Source: Sphingobium sp. OAS761
Lineage (GTDB): Bacteria > Pseudomonadota > Alphaproteobacteria > Sphingomonadales > Sphingomonadaceae
Assembly (NCBI RefSeq): GCF_024168485.1
Contig: NZ_JALJVY010000003.1
Span: 62,001-126,000 of the forward strand
Length of the DNA: 64,000 nucleotides
Direction: 5' to 3'
Positions 46,316 to 55,456 of this stretch are shown here, in pieces (position 1 is the stretch's first letter; each line of letters opens with the position of its first letter). The notes under the pieces were generated by a model. That model was not told where the DNA came from, did not search any database, and saw nothing but the letters and a program-made list of their open reading frames with translations. The translations under genes were made by a program, and so were the position numbers.

Positions 46316-48502
46316 ATGATGCAGTCCCGCGAAACTTTATCGTCGACACCCGTTCGGCCTGACGGCCAAGCGCGTGCAGCGGTGACGCCAGAGGCTCCTC
46401 CATCAAACCGGGCTGCAGCTTGGCGCAGGGCTAAGACGTGGTGCTACGTCAACCTCGCCGATGGGGCCGTCGCAGATTCGGCATGGTGGACCGACCAATG
46501 GAGCAGATCCTCGGTCCAAGGTGTCGTCCTCCCCGCGGGTGACGGGATCGAAGGGCTTCGCCGGCTGACGAGGCTGGCTCAAGCGGCGCGGGCCGCGGGC
46601 CTGGCGGTGCTGGCCAGCGTGACGGTCAAGCCGCTGACGCGCGAAGACGTCGCCGCGAACCCGGCCTGGGTCGCACGGGATGACAAGGGCGAGCCAATCG
46701 CGGTCGATACCGGGTACGCCGCTTGCGTGAACGGCGGGTTCTTCGAAGCCGCAATGGCCGACAGGGTTATACAGGCGGTGACGCAAGCGCCTGTGGACGG
46801 TGTGCTTGGCGTCGGCTGGAGTGGTCTGGGCTGGGACAAGGTCTGCTATTGCGCCGCCTGCCAGAGCGGTTTCCGCGCGGCTGCCAGCGCCGATCTGCCC
46901 CTCGCCAAGGATCGGGACGCCGCAATCTTCGACCAGTGGGTCGCCTGGAACCGGGCGCGCCGCACCGAGATGTGGCGGGCCAACGACAGGGCGGCGAGCC
47001 GGGCGAACGGCTCCGCGCGGTGGATCGGTCTGATCCCGACGGTGCGAACCGAGCAGATCGCGCGCTTCCAGGATGTGGCAGCGCTGGCTGCCGAGGCGCC
47101 GATGCTGTTCGTCGAGAACGCGAACACCCCGCGCGTCGGGCGATTTGGCGAGCTGGTGGACGACGGCCTCTATCTGGCGGACCTGGCGCGCGGGAAGCCG
47201 ATCATACTCCTGACTCCCACCTATCACCGAGGTGTTCGGACATTCGCAGCGGCCAGCGCCGCGCCCGGCGAGGTCCGCCTGGCAATTCTGGCCGGCCTGA
47301 CGGGTGGCCTTGCCCCCGCTATCGAGCTGCCGGCGAACCTGACCTCGGACGTTCGCACGCTGTCCGTCGCGACGCCTGTGATGAACTGGGCGGCTCGGAA
47401 CGGTGAGCGCTGGGGCGGGCCGCCGGCCCCGGCGAGAATCGCGCTGGTCTGGTCGCCGACGTCAGCGATGCTCTACGGCCGCGAACGGGGCCAAAGGCTC
47501 TCTGAAGCCCCCTTTCGCGGCATGGCCAAGGCGCTGCGCGACGCCAACTTGCCCCACGAGGTGTGGGACGAGAGTCGCCTCAGCGCAGGTCTGGGGGGCA
47601 TCGACGTTCTGATCCTGCCTGAGGTGGCGGTGATGAGTGACGCGCAAACCAAAGCCGTGCGCGAGTTCGTGGGCAGCGGGGGCGTTCTGATCGCGACCGG
47701 CGTCACCAGCCTCTACGACGTGACCGGGCGCGCCCGCGGCGACTATGCGCTGCAAGACGTGTTCGGCGTCAATATCCAGGGCGCGCCGCCCGCGCGGCAG
47801 GCGTCGCCCGCCAGGCACGACTATGTCCGGCTGAAGCCGGAATATGCGGCGCGGACGCCCGGCCCTCACAAAGCCGGCGAGCGCGCCGAGCCGGGAGCGC
47901 GCCACCCGATACTGAGGGGCTTCGACGCCACGGACCTGCTGCCGTTCGGCGGCATCCTATGGCCGCAGGCGGTGGCGGCCGACCGCACGGTGCTGATGAC
48001 CTATGTGCCGCCATTTCCGAGCACACCGATCGATGAGGTCTACCCCAGGGTAGAGCGAACGGATGTACCCGGCTTGGTGGTCGGTACGTTCGGCCGGGGC
48101 CGGGTCGCGTACATGCCCGCAGACTTCGACCGGCGGTACGGGATCGACCCCATCACGGACCACCGCATTCTCCTGGAGAACCTCCTGGCCTGGGCCACCG
48201 GTCCAGCGGTCCCGCTGCGCGTGGTCGGGCCAGCGAAATTGGTCACCAGGCTCGAGCAACGCGGCGATGGTCTCGTTCTTCACCTCGTCAACCTTACCGG
48301 GGCAGATAATCAGGCGGGCGCGGTGCGACAAACGACGCCGGTCGGGCCACTGCAGGTGAGTGTCGTACTGCCGCCCGGCACAAACCCCGCGTCCGCGACG
48401 CTGCTGGTGGCCGGTCGGCGAGCGCCCATGCGCATGGAGGGGGGCCGGGCCGTGTTCGAGCTGGATCACCTGGCCGAGCACGAACTGGTGGTGCTGGCGT
48501 GA
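46316..48502 (+). CDS. GHL6-like (alpha-amylase family) protein, copy 3
   Basis: About 728 residues of the same family as 241, 9156 and 48567. The cysteine motif VCYCAACQSGF lies near residue 176 and the trimerisation-domain tag TFGRGRVAYMPADFDR lies in the last third. Unlike the other copies the N-terminus (MMQSRETLSS) shows no export leader, only a proline/alanine-rich stretch. Either it is cytoplasmic or the native leader was lost. GGGGAGCGA precedes ATG 46316. It starts a plus-strand unit with copy 4 and the GH1 enzyme. Confidence 0.72.
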   Translation: MMQSRETLSSTPVRPDGQARAAVTPEAPPSNRAAAWRRAKTWCYVNLADGAVADSAWWTDQWSRSSVQGVVLPAGDGIEGLRRLTRLAQAARAAGLAVLASVTVKPLTREDVAANPAWVARDDKGEPIAVDTGYAACVNGGFFEAAMADRVIQAVTQAPVDGVLGVGWSGLGWDKVCYCAACQSGFRAAASADLPLAKDRDAAIFDQWVAWNRARRTEMWRANDRAASRANGSARWIGLIPTVRTEQIARFQDVAALAAEAPMLFVENANTPRVGRFGELVDDGLYLADLARGKPIILLTPTYHRGVRTFAAASAAPGEVRLAILAGLTGGLAPAIELPANLTSDVRTLSVATPVMNWAARNGERWGGPPAPARIALVWSPTSAMLYGRERGQRLSEAPFRGMAKALRDANLPHEVWDESRLSAGLGGIDVLILPEVAVMSDAQTKAVREFVGSGGVLIATGVTSLYDVTGRARGDYALQDVFGVNIQGAPPARQASPARHDYVRLKPEYAARTPGPHKAGERAEPGARHPILRGFDATDLLPFGGILWPQAVAADRTVLMTYVPPFPSTPIDEVYPRVERTDVPGLVVGTFGRGRVAYMPADFDRRYGIDPITDHRILLENLLAWATGPAVPLRVVGPAKLVTRLEQRGDGLVLHLVNLTGADNQAGAVRQTTPVGPLQVSVVLPPGTNPASATLLVAGRRAPMRMEGGRAVFELDHLAEHELVVLA

Positions 48503-48566
48503 CACTGATGACCGTCGAGCGCGAGCCCGTCCTCCTTCCTGCCGCTGTTATGCTGGAGCGCCGCAC

Positions 48567-50732
48567 ATGACATTGTCTCGCCGAGAATTCATCGCCACCA
48601 CGGGCGCGGTCGCTCTGAGCGCGACGACGGCCCGGGCGCACACGCAGGCGGGCAAGGAGCTCTGGTTCAACAAGGTCACCCGGTGGGGGCAGACCAACAC
48701 GAGCGCGATGGACGTCCGCAATTACGACGTCGACTTCTGGCGCCGCCAGTGGCAACGCACCGGAATCCAGGCAATTCTCCCCAACGGCGTTGCGGGCTTC
48801 GCGACATTCCCGAGCCGCAATCCGCTGCTTGAGACCAGCGAGTTCGCGCCCGATCGCGACCTGCTGGGAGAATTGACCAAGGCGGCGCGAGCCGACGGTC
48901 TCTACGTGGTTTCGCGAATGGATTCCGGCGTCCTCAACCCGAAGATCCGCGCCGCCTATCCGCAGTGGCTGACGCGCGATGCCAAGGGCCGACCCGGCCA
49001 GACCATGTGCATCAACAGCCCTTTCCGGGAGACCCATGTCTACGCGGTGTATCAGGAAGTAATCGAGCGTTACGGGGTCGACGCCTTCACCGACAACGCC
49101 GGGGTCTCGGGCGGCCCGCTCTGCTATTGCGACTTCTGCAAGACACGCTGGGCGCGCGAGGTCGGCGGCGCGATGCCGACCGGCCTCAGCCTGGATGATC
49201 CGATCTATCGCCGCTGGCGTCGCTGGAACACCGCCGTCACGATGGAGAACTGGGAAGCGACCAATGCATTCACCAAAAAGCTTGGTGGGCCGGGCTGCGC
49301 CTATCTCGGCCTCGTTCGAAAGTTCTCGACCCTCAATCGTGAGATCGCGACCCGCGCCGATCTGCTGATGATGGACTGCCAGTCGCGCAACGACGCGGCC
49401 AGCTTTCATGAGCACGCGGACGAGGGCCGATACATGCGCTCCATCCTCGGCTGGGACAAGCCGGTGGCGGTCGCTTCGTCGATGACTCACCATAGCCATG
49501 GCTACTTCCGGCTTACCGCCGATCCGGCGTTCGAAACGCGCATGTACATGCAGGCCGGGTTCGCCGGCGGCTTCAACTTGTGGTGGCACCATCCGACCGC
49601 CTATTCGGAGGACCGTCGCTCGTTCGAGATCGCCGCGCCAACCTTCGCCTGGCAGCGCCGTCATGAGGCGTTACTTACCCGCGCAGTGCCCGTAGCGACG
49701 GCGGGGGTCGTGCGCTCGGACGACAACGCGGTCTTCTTCGGCCATGACGCGCCGGTCCTCTATCAACCGGGATATATCAGCCGGGTGACGCAGGTGCCCT
49801 ATCGCGGGATGGTCAAGGCGCTGTTCGAGAGCCGGATCCCTTACTATCCGCTGCACATCGCCGACCTGGCGCGACACGCCAAGGATCTGCCCGTCCTGGT
49901 GTTCCCGAACATCGGCGGGATGACGGACACCGAGTGCGCCGCGGTCCGCGAGTACGTCCGCGCGGGCGGCTCGATCCTCGTCACCGGCATGACCAGCCTC
50001 TACGACGGCGACGGGGAACCGCGTCCCGACTTCGGACTGGCCGATGTCCTCGGCGTCAACATTGCGGCGGCCGCGCCAAAGCGCACTTTCTTCGCCGAGG
50101 CCATGGAGGACAGCTATTTCGCTCTTCCACCGGGCAACGGCGGCACCATGCGCCATCCGGCTCTGGCTGGCCTCGATGAGACCCAGGTCATTCCGTACGG
50201 CGGCAGCGCCATTGCGCTGCGGGTGGCGCCGGACCGGCAGGTCCTGGCCACTTTCGCCATGGCCAAGAGCGATGGCACCCCGACTGGCGACAGCGAGCGT
50301 CCCTGCCTCATCGTCGGGACCTTCGGCCGCGGGCGTGTAGCCTTCATGCCAAATGACCTGGACCACAGATATCTGGATGATCCGCATCCGGACCAGGCGC
50401 TGCTGATCGGCAATCTGTTGCGTTGGTGCGCTGGCGAGGGACCTTTGCCGGTCGAACTCGACGGGCCGGGCTATGTGGGCGCCTACTTGTACCGGAAGAA
50501 CGGCGCGTCCCTGGTTCACCTGCTGAACGGGTCCGGCATCGACAATGGCGAACAGATCGCCGAGCGCGGCTATCCCGTGGGGCCCCTGAAGGTGAGGGTC
50601 AAAGCGCCGGGACGGGGAACGTCCGTGAAGCTGGCGACCAGCGGAGCGGTGCTTCGCGGCACGCGCTCCGGGGACATAGTGGAGTTCACCCTGCCTCGTC
50701 TCGGGGAATACGAACTCGCAGTTGTGGAATGA
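48567..50732 (+). CDS. Tat-exported GHL6-like (alpha-amylase family) protein, copy 4
   Basis: About 721 residues. Twin-arginine leader SRREFIATTGAVALSATTARA, then the barrel with LCYCDFCKTRWARE near residue 185, and the C-terminal GATase-like domain with TFGRGRVAFMPNDLDHR. It directly follows copy 3 (65-bp gap) and precedes a Tat-exported GH1 beta-glucosidase. The shared export route suggests joint work on a glycoside outside the cytoplasm. ATG 48567 fits the leader; the open frame upstream overlaps copy 3. Confidence 0.75.
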   Translation: MTLSRREFIATTGAVALSATTARAHTQAGKELWFNKVTRWGQTNTSAMDVRNYDVDFWRRQWQRTGIQAILPNGVAGFATFPSRNPLLETSEFAPDRDLLGELTKAARADGLYVVSRMDSGVLNPKIRAAYPQWLTRDAKGRPGQTMCINSPFRETHVYAVYQEVIERYGVDAFTDNAGVSGGPLCYCDFCKTRWAREVGGAMPTGLSLDDPIYRRWRRWNTAVTMENWEATNAFTKKLGGPGCAYLGLVRKFSTLNREIATRADLLMMDCQSRNDAASFHEHADEGRYMRSILGWDKPVAVASSMTHHSHGYFRLTADPAFETRMYMQAGFAGGFNLWWHHPTAYSEDRRSFEIAAPTFAWQRRHEALLTRAVPVATAGVVRSDDNAVFFGHDAPVLYQPGYISRVTQVPYRGMVKALFESRIPYYPLHIADLARHAKDLPVLVFPNIGGMTDTECAAVREYVRAGGSILVTGMTSLYDGDGEPRPDFGLADVLGVNIAAAAPKRTFFAEAMEDSYFALPPGNGGTMRHPALAGLDETQVIPYGGSAIALRVAPDRQVLATFAMAKSDGTPTGDSERPCLIVGTFGRGRVAFMPNDLDHRYLDDPHPDQALLIGNLLRWCAGEGPLPVELDGPGYVGAYLYRKNGASLVHLLNGSGIDNGEQIAERGYPVGPLKVRVKAPGRGTSVKLATSGAVLRGTRSGDIVEFTLPRLGEYELAVVE

Positions 50733-50853
50733 GACGCCGCCGTTGCGCGGCGCGATGGCGCGCGCGGGAAAGTAACCGTCGTTGCCATCAGGCCAACCGC
50801 TTACGGTGGCGTGTCTGGGTTTGCGCATAAGAATGATTTGAAGGAGACCGACA

Positions 50854-52203
50854 ATGGAGCGCTATAACATAATAACCCGACGATCCCTGTTGACCGCGGC
50901 AGCCGCTGTCGCGGCGTCCGGGCTGGCCGAAGGCGTGACTGCGGCTGCGCCGGCGAGCGGCAATCGCAAAGCGACGTATCCGGCGGGCTTCATGTGGGGT
51001 GCTGCGACATCCGGCTATCAGATCGAGGGTAATGCGGTCGGGGCTGATCTGTGGGTGCTCGAGAACGTGAAGCCGACGATATTCTCCGAGCGTTCAGGGG
51101 ACGCCTGCGATTCCTATCATCGCTACGATGAGGACATCGCGCTCCTGAAATCGTTCGGACTTGATACGTATCGCTTCTCGCTGGAGTGGGCCCGGATCGA
51201 GCCGGAGGCCGGCGCGTTCTCGATCGCTGAGCTCGACCATTATAAACGCGTGATCGACGCTTGCCGCCGGAACGGCGTAAAGCCCGCCGTCACCTTCAAC
51301 CATTGGTCCTGCCCGCGCTGGTTCGCGGCCGCCGGAGGCTGGAGCAACGCCGAATCGCCCCAGCTGTTCGCGCGCTTCTGCGCTCGGGCGGCGAAGCATC
51401 TTGCCGCCGGAATGGAAATCGCGATGACGCTCAACGAGCCCAACGGGCTCCAGGTCGTCGACTGGATGCCGGGCATGGATGCGATGATGGGCCAGATCAA
51501 GCCGATCGCCGAGCAAATGACTGCGGCTGCGGCGAAGGCCACCGGTTCCGATCGTTTCGTCACATCGATGGGGGGCGGTTCGCGCGAGGTGCGCCCGAAT
51601 TTGATAGCAGCGCATGAGGCCGCTTACGGCGCGATCAAGGCCGAACGGAGTGACCTTCCTGTCGGGGTCACCCTTTCCATGGTCGATTTCCAGGGGAAGG
51701 GCCCGAACAGTCGGGTCGAGGAAGCGCTCAGCGACGTCTATGGACCCTGGCTGGAGGCGATCCGGAGGGCTGGCGATTTCACGGGCGTGCAGAACTACGG
51801 TCGTACGCTTATCGATGCCAAAGGACCGGTACCGGCGCCCCCGGAATTCGAGAGGAACGGAGGCGGCGACGAATTCTATCCGGCGGGACTGGGAAACATG
51901 GTGCGCTACGCGCATGAGAAGACCGGCAAGCCAGTCTGCGTGACCGAGAACGGCATCAACACGAAGGACGACGGGCAGCGCATCCGCTATATCGACGGCG
52001 CGTTGGCCGGATTGCAGAGCGCCATCGGGGACGGCGTGCCCGTCCTCGGTTATCTCCACTGGTCGCTGCTCGACAATTTCGAATGGATGTCCGGCTATGG
52101 GCCCACCTACGGCCTGGTCGCCGTCGATCGAGCGACCTTCAAGCGAACCCCTAAACCGAGCGCCTATCATCTAGGTGCCATAGCGCGGGCCCAACGAGCA
52201 TGA
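50854..52203 (+). CDS. Tat-exported GH1 beta-glucosidase
   Basis: About 449 residues. A Tat leader (ITRRSLLTAAAAVAASGLA) precedes the GH1 core FMWGAATSGYQIEGN. The acid/base Glu is in MTLNEPNG and the nucleophile Glu in VCVTENGINT; DNFEWMSGYGPTYGLV is the conserved C-terminal block. It hydrolyses beta-linked glucosides or related glycosides. GH1 enzymes are usually cytosolic, so export is notable and fits the exported GHL6-like partners. AAGGAGACCGACA precedes the ATG. Confidence 0.88.
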   Translation: MERYNIITRRSLLTAAAAVAASGLAEGVTAAAPASGNRKATYPAGFMWGAATSGYQIEGNAVGADLWVLENVKPTIFSERSGDACDSYHRYDEDIALLKSFGLDTYRFSLEWARIEPEAGAFSIAELDHYKRVIDACRRNGVKPAVTFNHWSCPRWFAAAGGWSNAESPQLFARFCARAAKHLAAGMEIAMTLNEPNGLQVVDWMPGMDAMMGQIKPIAEQMTAAAAKATGSDRFVTSMGGGSREVRPNLIAAHEAAYGAIKAERSDLPVGVTLSMVDFQGKGPNSRVEEALSDVYGPWLEAIRRAGDFTGVQNYGRTLIDAKGPVPAPPEFERNGGGDEFYPAGLGNMVRYAHEKTGKPVCVTENGINTKDDGQRIRYIDGALAGLQSAIGDGVPVLGYLHWSLLDNFEWMSGYGPTYGLVAVDRATFKRTPKPSAYHLGAIARAQRA

Positions 52204-52432
52204 GCGCTTGCGGCGCTCCTGCCGAGATGTTCAGGGCACTGCGGCGCGTGAGGACCATGCCATCACATCCATGGGCCCTGGCCTGCGGGGAACCACGTGC
52301 CGCAGACGTCGCGAGAGCTACCGATCCTGCAGCAGGCCGGGCTATGGATCTTGCCTCAACTCGCCTCTCCCACGTCTTAACCTATCCGAAGTTCGTCGTC
52401 TTCGCTCTGCCTGAAAGGAGGAACTGACCTTC

Positions 52433-52720
52433 ATGTTCATTCATATGTTCGCCTTTCGTTGGAAGCCTGAAGCGTCGCAGGCGCAGAAGGATCGCGCCCT
52501 GGCCGACATTCAGGCTTTCCAGGGGCAGATCGCCGGGCTGATCGAAACCGCATTGGGGATGAATCAATCCCCGCGCGGCGGCGGCTATGCACTGGGCGGC
52601 GTTATGAAGTTCACTGATCAGGCAGCGTTCGAAGCCTATAATGACGCGCCGGAACATCAGGCGCTACTGAGCTGGCTGGTGCCGCTGATCGAAGCCATCG
52701 AGATCGATTTCACCGTCTGA
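52433..52720 (+). CDS. Dabb family (stress-responsive A/B barrel) protein
   Basis: 95 residues with the dimeric alpha/beta-barrel signature FIHMFAFRWKPEAS at the start, then GYALGGVMKFTDQAAFEAYN and HQALLSWLVPL. AAGGAGG lies about 10 nt upstream. Dabb proteins include olivetolic acid cyclase-like and stress proteins. It may be an accessory to the GH1 unit, 230 bp upstream. Function in this organism unknown. Confidence 0.75.
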   Translation: MFIHMFAFRWKPEASQAQKDRALADIQAFQGQIAGLIETALGMNQSPRGGGYALGGVMKFTDQAAFEAYNDAPEHQALLSWLVPLIEAIEIDFTV

Positions 52721-53190
52721 TCATTTGCTTGTCATCGAAAAGGCGGCCGGCGAACGTTGGACGTCAGCTTCTTGCAAGAGCTCGCGTTCGACATATCGCA
52801 TGCGAACGACTGGAAAGTCCCAGTCCCGCCACCCATCGATGATGTTCGATCTCCGCCTCGACCCGAGCCATTGCGCTCGGCAACCGGCTTGAGGCGATTT
52901 GAGGCTGTCCGTCCAAAGCGACCGCCAAATTTCGGTGCGACCGATCAGGGCGCGAGCATCATGCGGAACGCGGCGGCGGCAGTAGAATTGAGTGCCCCGG
53001 ACACATAGCCCGACAGGCCGATTGTGTAGCAGTTGTGTGGGGCAGGCGCTCTCTGGGGACCGTCTCTTCGACGATCCCCCAGCATTTTCAATGCCATGAG
53101 AACAAATGGTGCCCCACAGGCAACGAAGATGGGCACTTAGATCATTGGATAATTTGCGTCAGGCGCTGAAGGGCCAATCAAGATTGTGAC
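52721..53190. other. non-coding gap between Dabb and toxin/immunity genes
   Basis: No gene well supported. A 63-codon open frame on the minus strand (52945-53136) with one hydrophobic stretch is the only candidate; it lacks a clear ribosome site and recognised family. Base composition is less GC-rich than in the catabolic genes, consistent with the start of an acquired region. Confidence 0.4.
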
Positions 53191-53613
53191 CTATACGCCA
53201 TATTCCGCAACATCGTCTTCGGAAGGCCAGGGTGGGTATATGATTGGCTTCTCGCCAAAGTGCTGCCGAACTGAACGCGCGCGACGCTCCACCACATCCT
53301 CGTTCGGATCGATTGCGTCAGGATAGATGTACGCGACTTCAAACCTGCCGTCGCGGACCAGATACTCCAGTTCCATCCACCGATTCTTGCCCTCCTGCAA
53401 TTCCCATAGATCGAGAAGCGCGTAGGGCAATCTCTCGTTGACCGGCCACCGATAAAGAACCTGATTGCCGAGTTCCTTGAAGATTGATTCGCCAATCATA
53501 TTGTGATCGAGCTGAGCATATAGCAGTGTGGGCTCGGACGGATATTCGCGATCCTCCGCCAGTAATCTTCCGATCTCGTTCAGCAATTCCTCGGGATCAT
53601 CAGTTGCCACCAT
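53191..53613 (-). CDS. putative immunity protein (YezG/DUF600-like)
   Basis: 140 residues, acidic. The C-terminal half GRFEVAYIYPDAIDPNEDVVERR (quoted as GRFEVAYIYPDAIDPNEDV) resembles the YezG/DUF600 immunity fold, in which a W-ELEY strand pair precedes an ER-containing helix. Its start overlaps the end of the nuclease toxin gene by 14 bp in another frame, the usual layout of toxin followed by immunity. It would bind and block the Endonuclea_NS_2 toxin. Family is a moderate call; the pairing by position is stronger. Confidence 0.6.
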   Translation of the reverse strand: MVATDDPEELLNEIGRLLAEDREYPSEPTLLYAQLDHNMIGESIFKELGNQVLYRWPVNERLPYALLDLWELQEGKNRWMELEYLVRDGRFEVAYIYPDAIDPNEDVVERRARSVRQHFGEKPIIYPPWPSEDDVAEYGV

Positions 53614-54364
53614 TTCTCTCCGATCGCTCGTTAGGAAATTTCACACTTTTGGCGTTTCCATCGACTGTCCACCACACGTCGATCACCGTTGGTCGAGCAG
53701 AGGCTCCGTCAAACCGTGGGACGATTTTGACCGTGACAGCCCTCCCGGCACGCTTGTCTCTCGCCCACTCATCCTCAAGTACTCGATAGCCGCCCCGATT
53801 GAAGTTTGCATCCTGCGCAAAATGGTTGAATGACTCAGTCGGGCCATTAAAGCGCGACGCGATGTAGTGACCGCCATCGTCACTTGCCCGGCGTTCGATT
53901 CCCCCCGCTTGCCGTTGCGAGACTCGAGAGCGGATAGGCACATTTGCAACCGTCAGCGCGCCAGAAACGCGCCGCGTTCTCTCTCGCGAATCGATCTAGT
54001 ATGTATAACCGTTGCGGATGACCGCACGAAACGGCGGCTCCGAGGCTACGGCAGGTCGCGCGGAACTACTACCACTCGACTGACTGGCAGGGGCGGTCGC
54101 CGCTGTGGCTCTTTTTTTTTGAGTGGCGGAAATGGGTTTCGACCGGGATCTTTTCCACGTGCCTGTTGCCCCGCCACCGCCAAAGCTCCCGCCTCCACCG
54201 TGGTATCGTCCTGTCCCGGCGAATGTGAAACGCCCATCTTCTGGATCATGCCAGGGATTGAATTTGCACTCGATCCCATCGCCCTTTGAACGGGAAGGCA
54301 GCCTTCCTGTACGCAACCATATCGGAAAGGCGCGACGCCATTCCTCTTCTGATACTTCGATCAT
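53600..54364 (-). pseudogene. DNA/RNA non-specific endonuclease (NS_2) toxin, interrupted by one in-frame amber codon
   Basis: Two open segments in the same frame, 54364-53999 and 53995-53600, are separated only by TAG at 53998-53996 (codon 123). The first segment has the linker-like KFNPWHDPEDGRFTFAG and a Gly-rich stretch; the second holds the nuclease domain: DDGGHYIASRF with the catalytic His, and NHFAQDANFNRGGYR with the metal-ligand Asn, then DVWWTVDG. This is the PF13930 polymorphic-toxin nuclease. One codon change would restore about 254 residues. Either a recent pseudogene, a sequencing error, or a stop read through by suppression. Confidence 0.75.
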
Positions 54365-54785
54365 GCCCCGTCACCTCTGAAATGAGGTGAGAACATTTCA
54401 TAAACATTATCCAACAAGTCAAGCCGGTAAGCAGCACTTCCCGCGCTATTGATTGAATATGTGTAGGTCCTGCAGACGATTCCGAAGGTGCTGATCAACA
54501 CCACCGATTCTTAAGCAGTCATTTATGGGGTCTGTCGAAACCCAGCTTTTGCGCGGATTTCAGAAAATGGTGCCAGAAGAGCTTTCGGCCGGGCGACCTA
54601 AGCGATTGATTTCGAAGTCAAATCATAGACTTACGAACTCGCCGAGAGCATTAATAGCACGATCTGGATTCGTGGAAAAGGCTGGACGTCATCGGACGCG
54701 ATGGTTCGAGTCCTGATTGCGCCGGTTTAGGAGGTTCAAAGCTGAGCGGGCAGTGCGTCGCGATGCCCTCGCTGCAACCGGATGA
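54365..54785. other. non-coding gap holding repeat copy A
   Basis: Between the toxin start and the AbiE operator there is no supported gene. It contains the 160-bp repeat at 54553-54714. The rest is AT-richer than the genome average and holds nothing recognised. Confidence 0.4.
54553..54714 (+). repeat. island-flanking structured repeat, copy A
   Basis: Matches copy B at 61673-61821. The strongest part is a 38-bp identical core (54652-54689 here). It contains a 5-bp hairpin with 7-nt loop CACGA-TCTGGAT-TCGTG and ends in a T-arm-like GGTTCGAGTCC. Upstream, TTCG-AAGTC (54612 region) pairs with GACTT-A-CGAA; in copy B the same arms read TTCGCAA and TTGCGAA, so pairing is kept with changed bases. 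It lies upstream of AbiEi. It may be a small RNA gene, a tRNA-derived attachment site, or both. Confidence 0.55.
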
Positions 54786-54838
54786 CATGTGACGAAACCT
54801 CTGATAAAGATGCGATCCATCAGAGGATTCGTCACATG
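54786..54838. promoter_or_regulatory. long inverted repeat overlapping the abiEi start codon
   Basis: Arms CATGTGACGAAACCTCTGAT-like 54788-54805 and 54819-54836, 17 of 18 positions paired, with a 13-nt loop. The right arm ends inside the AbiEi ATG (54836-54838). As DNA it is a good operator for the AbiEi winged helix, known to repress its own operon. As RNA it would hide the start codon. Confidence 0.65.
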
Positions 54839-55456
54839 GCCTCGAGGCCCATCTCGCAACGGACAAAGCTTCGCAGTCTATTTACCGCCCATACAATGAG
54901 GCGCGCGGGAGAGCTGCGTGCCGCCGGCATCGGCCCGCAAACGATAGCGCGGGCCGTCGAGGAAGGTGAACTCGAGCGCATCTCGCGTGGCCTGTATCAA
55001 CGGCGCGGCTCAGAGATTGAAGAGCACCAAATACTGGCTGAAGCTGCGATCCGGGTCCCCAAGGGCGTCATTGCCCTGACCTCGGCGCTGGCCTTTCACG
55101 GCCTGACTGATCAAATGCCGAGACGGATATGGATGGCGATCGGCGCGAGCGATTGGTCGCCAGTGCAATCCTATCCGCCACTGCGGATCGTGCGCTTCAC
55201 CGACCCCTATCTTCGCCAGGGCGTCGAGCATCATACGATCGCCGGCGTAAACGTACCTATCTATTCGATCCCCAAAACCCTCGCCGATGCGTTCCGCAAT
55301 CCCAAGCTGGTCGATCGCTCGGTCGCAGTCGAGGGCCTGCGTGCAGCAATCGAGCAACGCAAGGCGACGCCGAGCGCAATCGCCGAAGGAGCCAAGGCTG
55401 GCGGTGCATGGAAGACTATGCGCCCTTATCTCGAGGCCCTCACCGCCAATGGCTAG
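54836..55456 (+). CDS. abiEi: AbiEi-type antitoxin/repressor (type IV toxin-antitoxin)
   Basis: About 206 residues. The N-terminal winged helix (LRSLFTAHTMRRAGELRAAGI, quoted as LFTAHTMRRAGELRAAGI) is followed by the AbiEi block GELERISRGLYQRRG and the C-terminal domain with EGLRAAIEQRKATPS. Start 54836 has AGAGGA upstream and lies at the end of the palindrome; an in-frame ATG at 54782 would run through it. AbiEi proteins neutralise AbiEii and repress the operon. The stop overlaps abiEii by 8 bp. Confidence 0.85.
   Translation: MASRPISQRTKLRSLFTAHTMRRAGELRAAGIGPQTIARAVEEGELERISRGLYQRRGSEIEEHQILAEAAIRVPKGVIALTSALAFHGLTDQMPRRIWMAIGASDWSPVQSYPPLRIVRFTDPYLRQGVEHHTIAGVNVPIYSIPKTLADAFRNPKLVDRSVAVEGLRAAIEQRKATPSAIAEGAKAGGAWKTMRPYLEALTANG

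Noticed and set aside
52945..53136. 63-codon minus-strand open frame as a gene
   Set aside because: No ribosome site or family; left as part of a gap.
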